DNA from: a virus
Strand: one strand, 5' to 3'
Virus record (IMG/VR): IMGVR_UViG_3300009159_000238
Span: 1 to 28,428 of that record
Length of the DNA stretch: 28,428 nt
The first letter of the stretch is position 1. Each line of letters starts with the position of its first letter. The notes below the pieces were generated by a model. It was not told the DNA's origin, made no database searches, and saw only the letters and a list, made by a program, of their open reading frames with translations. Of the stretch, positions 25,068 through 28,428 are shown piece by piece. The translations under genes were made by a program, and so were the position numbers.

Positions 25068-26024
25068 ATGGCGGTTAGCACAAGAGAAGGTTTAAAACAA
25101 TATGCTCTACGAGATCTCGGTGCACCTGTACTTGAGATTAACGTGGATGACGACCAATTAGAAGATCGTCTTGATGAAGCATTAGATTACTGGAGACTAT
25201 ACCATTACGAAGGTATTGAACAGATTTATCTTAAACAACAAATTCGTGCTTCTGAGATTGTTTTAACTACTTCAGTCGCTGCAAATTTTAATTTAGCAGA
25301 AATAATTACTGGGGCATCCTCTGGTGCGACTGCAGAAGTTTGTCGTGAATCCAGCAGAGTTTCCACTGGTACTCTGCTATTAGTTAGAAATATCTCTGGC
25401 ACGTTTACTGCTGGTGAAGCCATTACTGGTTCTGCAGGACATAATGCAACTACAGTTTCTATCACACTTCGTGAATATGATAATCGTTACATTGATATTC
25501 CAGATTATGTTTGGGGTGTTACAAAGATTCTATCTGCTGGTCAAGCATCTTCTTCAAAGAACATTTTTGACTTACAATATCAATTACGCTTAAATGACTT
25601 GTATGATTTAACCTCTACATCTTTAATCTACTACAAAACAGTTATGTCGCACTTGGCTCTGTTAGATTTAGAGTTAAATGGACATCAAGGATATAGATTT
25701 AATCGTTTGAATGGTCGTTTATATCTAGACGCAAACTGGGCAACTGACTTTATTCTTGGTGATTATATTATCGTTCAGGCATATCGTGCAATGGATCCAA
25801 CAACATGGACTAAAGTTTACAACGAGCCATGGTTAAAACATTACGTATCAGCATTGTTTAAAAAACAATGGGGAACTAACCTAAAGAAATTCTCTGGTAT
25901 TCAACTTCCAGGTGGTGTTACATTAGATGGTGATAAACTATACTCAGAAGCCATTGATGAAATTGAAAAACTAGAACAAGATTTAATGACCAAGTCTGCT
26001 CCGCTAGACTTCTTCATGGGATAA
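25068..26024 (+). CDS. 13: Neck protein, T4 gp13-like
   Basis: 318 residues (T4 gp13 is 309). The N-terminus (STREGLKQYALRDLGAPVLE, then INVDDDQLEDRLDEALDYW, YHYEGIEQIYLKQQI) and the middle/C-terminal part (YIDIPDYVWGVTKI, FDLQYQLRLNDLYDL, WTKVYNEPWLKHYVSALFKK, QWGTNLKKFSG) are typical of the gp13 neck family of T4-like phages. gp13 acts with gp14 at the head-tail junction to close and finish the filled head. Start: ATG at 25068 with GGAGG at 25058-25062; the frame is open further upstream but there overlaps the previous gene. Odd feature: residues about 61-135 form an inserted beta-rich segment (AEIITGASSGATAEV, TFTAGEAITGSAGHNATTV). The gene 14 homologue follows, separated by three bases. 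Confidence 0.9.
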   Translation: MAVSTREGLKQYALRDLGAPVLEINVDDDQLEDRLDEALDYWRLYHYEGIEQIYLKQQIRASEIVLTTSVAANFNLAEIITGASSGATAEVCRESSRVSTGTLLLVRNISGTFTAGEAITGSAGHNATTVSITLREYDNRYIDIPDYVWGVTKILSAGQASSSKNIFDLQYQLRLNDLYDLTSTSLIYYKTVMSHLALLDLELNGHQGYRFNRLNGRLYLDANWATDFILGDYIIVQAYRAMDPTTWTKVYNEPWLKHYVSALFKKQWGTNLKKFSGIQLPGGVTLDGDKLYSEAIDEIEKLEQDLMTKSAPLDFFMG

Positions 26025-26027
26025 TTA

Positions 26028-27029
26028 ATGCCGACCAATGTTTATTTCACACAAGGCACTAAAAACGAACAGTTCCTTGTAGAAGATCTTATCATAGAAT
26101 CTCTTAAGATTTATGGTCAGGACTTCTTTTACATTCCAAGAACATTAGTATCAAAAGACGAGATTCTAGGTGAAGATCGTCTAAGCAAATTTACATCATC
26201 ATTTCCAATTGAAATGTATTTTGAGAATGTAGACTCTTTCGAGGGTCAAGGTGCATTCATTCAAAAGTTTGGTTTAATGATGGAACAGTCTGCAACTATG
26301 GTAGTTGCACGTAGACGTTGGGAACAGATGGTTGGTCGCTTCGGTGCTACCATTATTCCTAGTCGTCCATGTGAAGGTGATTTGATTTATTTCCCTTTGA
26401 CTAAGGGTATGTTTGAGATTAAATTCGTCAAGCATCAAGATCCATTCTATCAACTTGGTAAACTATATGTTTACAAACTACAAGTTGAATTGTTCCAGTA
26501 CTCTTCCGAGAAGATTGATACTGGTGTTCCTTCTATTGATGCATTTGAAACCCTTAAAACTTTCAGCACCAATACAACAAGAACACCTTATGGCGAAGTT
26601 ATTAGTGTGACACTTACAAACGCTGGTGCTGGATATACTTCTGCTCCAACAGTATCATTTAGTGGAACAGGTTCTGGTGCAACTGCCACAGCATATCTTG
26701 GTAATGGAATAAATACAGGTAAGGTAACAAAGGTTATCGTCACAAATCCAGGAGTTGGTTATACAACTGCACCAACTGTGGTGTTTACTGGTGGAGGATT
26801 TAGTACTACTGCAGTGGCAACTTCAACTATTGAAGCCAATGTGGACAGAGTAGAATCTTTTGGTGATAACAATAAATTTAAGGTTCAGGCTGCAGACGTA
26901 TTATTCAATGTGGCTAACCCATTCGGAGAAGTTGATATTACTTCTCCAGTGACAGTTCAATATGCAACATCGGCAGATATCACAACAATATTTGCAGACT
27001 CCACTACAATTACAGCAGATGCAGCTTAA
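26028..27029 (+). CDS. 14: Neck protein, T4 gp14-like
   Basis: 333 residues (T4 gp14 is 256). Residues 1-175 carry the gp14-type core: FLVEDLIIESLKIYGQDFFY, IPRTLVSKDEILGED, FSIEM-like strand at 59-65, FGLMMEQSATMVVARRRWEQ, RPCEGDLIYFPLTKGMFEIK, FVKHQDPFYQLGKLYVYKLQ and VELFQYSSEKIDTG. The family's closing segment is retained at about 271-302 (VESFGDNNKF, NPFGEVD). Between them, about 187-266, lies an insertion with two copies of a GAGYTSAPTV-type unit (GYTSAPTVSFSGTGSG and GYTTAPTVVFTGGGFS). A further about 30 residues follow NPFGEVD. Neck closure with gp13 is the known role of the family; the insertion probably projects from the neck. No strong Shine-Dalgarno sequence is visible. Confidence 0.9.
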   Translation: MPTNVYFTQGTKNEQFLVEDLIIESLKIYGQDFFYIPRTLVSKDEILGEDRLSKFTSSFPIEMYFENVDSFEGQGAFIQKFGLMMEQSATMVVARRRWEQMVGRFGATIIPSRPCEGDLIYFPLTKGMFEIKFVKHQDPFYQLGKLYVYKLQVELFQYSSEKIDTGVPSIDAFETLKTFSTNTTRTPYGEVISVTLTNAGAGYTSAPTVSFSGTGSGATATAYLGNGINTGKVTKVIVTNPGVGYTTAPTVVFTGGGFSTTAVATSTIEANVDRVESFGDNNKFKVQAADVLFNVANPFGEVDITSPVTVQYATSADITTIFADSTTITADAA

Positions 27030-27038
27030 AGGTTAAAA

Positions 27039-28121
27039 ATGGCAAAGCAAACAATTTCATTAGGCACAGCAGCAAATGACGGAACAGGTGATCCGTTACG
27101 TACAGCATTTACTAAAACAAATGCTAACTTTACTGAACTGTATACCTCTGTTGCTGCACTTCAATCCTCAGACGCTGACTTAACTGCGATTGCAGCATTG
27201 ACTGGCACTAGTGGTTTCTTAAAGAAAACCTCAACAAATACATGGACGCTAGATACAAGCACATATCTAACTGCAATCACTTCCAATCAAATTACCACTG
27301 CTCTTGGATATACTCCATACAATGGTGCAACTAACTCTAGTGCTTTCTTAACAGGTATTACTTCTGCTCAGATTATTTCTGCTCTTGGATATACTCCATA
27401 TAGTGCAGCAAACCCAACTGGATATGTGACCTCTGTTCAAGCAGCTGTGGCTGATCAAACAGGTAATAGTGGAAAGTTTTTAACAACTGATGGTACTGCA
27501 ACAAGTTGGGCAGCAACTAGCACTATAACTTCTCTTGGCACTATTGCCACTGGTGTTTGGAATGGCACTGTAATCACTGGTCAATACGGTGGAACTGGTG
27601 TAGCAAATACTGGAAAGACTATTACTCTTGGTGGTAACCTTACTACCTCTGGCGCATTTGCCACTACACTAACTGCAACAGCAACTACTAGTGTTACTCT
27701 TCCTACAACTGGAACATTGGCAACTCTTGCTGGTACTGAAACTTTAACCAATAAAACAGCTGGAACTGCCACTACTTCAAGCACTGCTTCTAGTCTTGGT
27801 TATCTTGGTATCCCACAAAGCGCAACTGCCACTACTGCTACTCTAGCAATCGGTGATGCTGGTAAGCACATTTATGTTACAACAAATAGTCAAACAATAA
27901 CTATTCCTGCCAATGCTTCAGTGGCTTATCCAATCGGAACTACCATCGGATTTATCGCTGGACCAAGTGCCACTACTGTTACTATCGCAATTACTAGTGA
28001 CACTATGTATCTTGGTGGAACAGGAACTACTGGTTCTAGAACTCTTGCTGCACACGGAATGGCAACTGCTGTTAAAGTTGCTGCCACTACTTGGTATATT
28101 AGCGGAAACGGATTGACATAA
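27039..28121 (+). CDS. Repeat tail fibre with GTAANDGTGDPLRTAF anchor
   Basis: 360 residues. The N-terminus (ISLGTAANDGTGDPLRTAFT, KTNANFTELY) is another well-known phage fibre anchor type. Residues 79-125 have two ITSAQI-I-ALGYTPY units, a motif widespread in phage fibre shafts. The next part shares the GTIATGVWNGTVITGQYGGT and LATLAGTETLTNKT units with the other fibres. The last 110 residues (LGIPQSATATTATLAIGDAG, KHIYVTTNSQTITIPANASV, GHGMATAVKVAATTWYISGN-like ending) form a beta domain rather than a shaft. AAAGG at 27028-27032 is the ribosome-binding site. In T4 gene 15 follows gene 14; here another fibre does. Confidence 0.88.
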   Translation: MAKQTISLGTAANDGTGDPLRTAFTKTNANFTELYTSVAALQSSDADLTAIAALTGTSGFLKKTSTNTWTLDTSTYLTAITSNQITTALGYTPYNGATNSSAFLTGITSAQIISALGYTPYSAANPTGYVTSVQAAVADQTGNSGKFLTTDGTATSWAATSTITSLGTIATGVWNGTVITGQYGGTGVANTGKTITLGGNLTTSGAFATTLTATATTSVTLPTTGTLATLAGTETLTNKTAGTATTSSTASSLGYLGIPQSATATTATLAIGDAGKHIYVTTNSQTITIPANASVAYPIGTTIGFIAGPSATTVTIAITSDTMYLGGTGTTGSRTLAAHGMATAVKVAATTWYISGNGLT

Positions 28122-28428
28122 TGAGTGGTGCTTTAGCATTAGCAACGCTGGGGTCTTATAAGACTGCTGGAATCGTAACTTCAGGTTTGCAATTCAATTT
28201 ACAAACTGCACCAACATCTGGAACTACATGGACTGATTCTAGTGGCAATAGTCGTAATGCGACACTTCAAGGTTCTCCATCGTATGTGTCAAACAATGGT
28301 GGTGGTATAAGACTGAACAATGGGGATGGAAATGGTACGGATTGTATTAGTGTCCCTTACAATATTGCTTCAAATACTGTAACAGTTGAAGTGGTTGCTT
28401 CATTTAATCCAACATCATTTTGGGGAAC
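28121..28428 (+). CDS. LamG-like protein, 3' end outside window
   Basis: The frame starts with ATG at 28121, overlapping the previous stop by one base (TAATG), and stays open to the window edge (102 codons). The visible sequence has the start of a LamG/concanavalin-like domain: GLQFNLQTAPTSGTTWTDSS, GNSRNATLQGSPSYVS, GGGIRLNNGDGNG, CISVPYNIAS, TVEVVASFNP. The D-x-SGN-x-x-N-A-TL segment followed by a F/LN-G strand is typical of LamG_3-like domains in phage adhesins and of the LamG domains in the 5025 and 9309 proteins. Probably another fibre adhesin; length and C-terminus are unknown. Confidence 0.8.
   Translation, partial: MSGALALATLGSYKTAGIVTSGLQFNLQTAPTSGTTWTDSSGNSRNATLQGSPSYVSNNGGGIRLNNGDGNGTDCISVPYNIASNTVTVEVVASFNPTSFWG

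Overview
The window is a late structural segment of a tailed phage, most likely a T4-like myovirus of an aquatic bacterium. Two things point there. First, two adjacent genes (25068-26024 and 26028-27029) read as the T4-type neck proteins gp13 and gp14, in the T4 order. Second, the rest is beta-rich virion and tail-fibre protein of the style seen in T4-like phages of marine and freshwater bacteria. All genes are on the + strand, the base composition is AT-rich by eye, almost all stops are TAA, and genes are packed with gaps of a few bases or stop/start overlaps (ATGA, TAATG). The host cannot be told from this window. I saw no tRNA, integrase, transposase, CRISPR array, reverse transcriptase or replication gene.

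Layout. 1-3340: 3' part of a large baseplate/tail structural protein. 3342-3572: small coiled-coil protein. 3576-4994: a repeat fibre and a small beta-rich virion protein. 5025-8713: a LamG-like plus glycine-rich adhesin, a 117-aa accessory protein and a SPRY-like protein. 8726-9271: chaperone-like protein. 9309-14741: a 1,810-residue protein that fuses LamG, SPRY-like and glycine-rich modules. 14775-15308: a second chaperone-like protein, paralogous to the first. 15309-15405: an intergenic island with a strong terminator and a late-promoter-like GATAAATA. 15406-16001: two small structural proteins. 16014-19052, 19107-22649, 22649-23044 and 23072-25066: a run of repeat fibres sharing the TLTNKT-type repeat. 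25068-27029: neck proteins gp13 and gp14. 27039-28121: another repeat fibre. 28121 to the window end: the start of a LamG-like protein cut by the edge. No gene-free stretch exceeds 97 bases.

How it fits together. In T4 the interval between the baseplate genes and 13/14 carries 11, 12 and wac (baseplate, short fibres, whiskers). Here that interval appears to hold a greatly expanded adhesin block. The products carry several distinct N-terminal anchor types, then shared repeat shafts, then varied tips (LamG-like, SPRY-like, glycine-rich, C1q-like). Two small chaperone-like genes each follow a protein ending in the same SPRY-like plus C-terminal domain. Candidate late promoters of the form (A/G)ATAAATA lie just before four cassettes, and two intrinsic terminators divide the block. 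Both neck proteins carry inserted beta-rich segments related to sequence found elsewhere in phage structural proteins. The overall picture is a virion with many adhesins assembled from exchangeable modules. Functions are inferred from sequence pattern only; no search was run.
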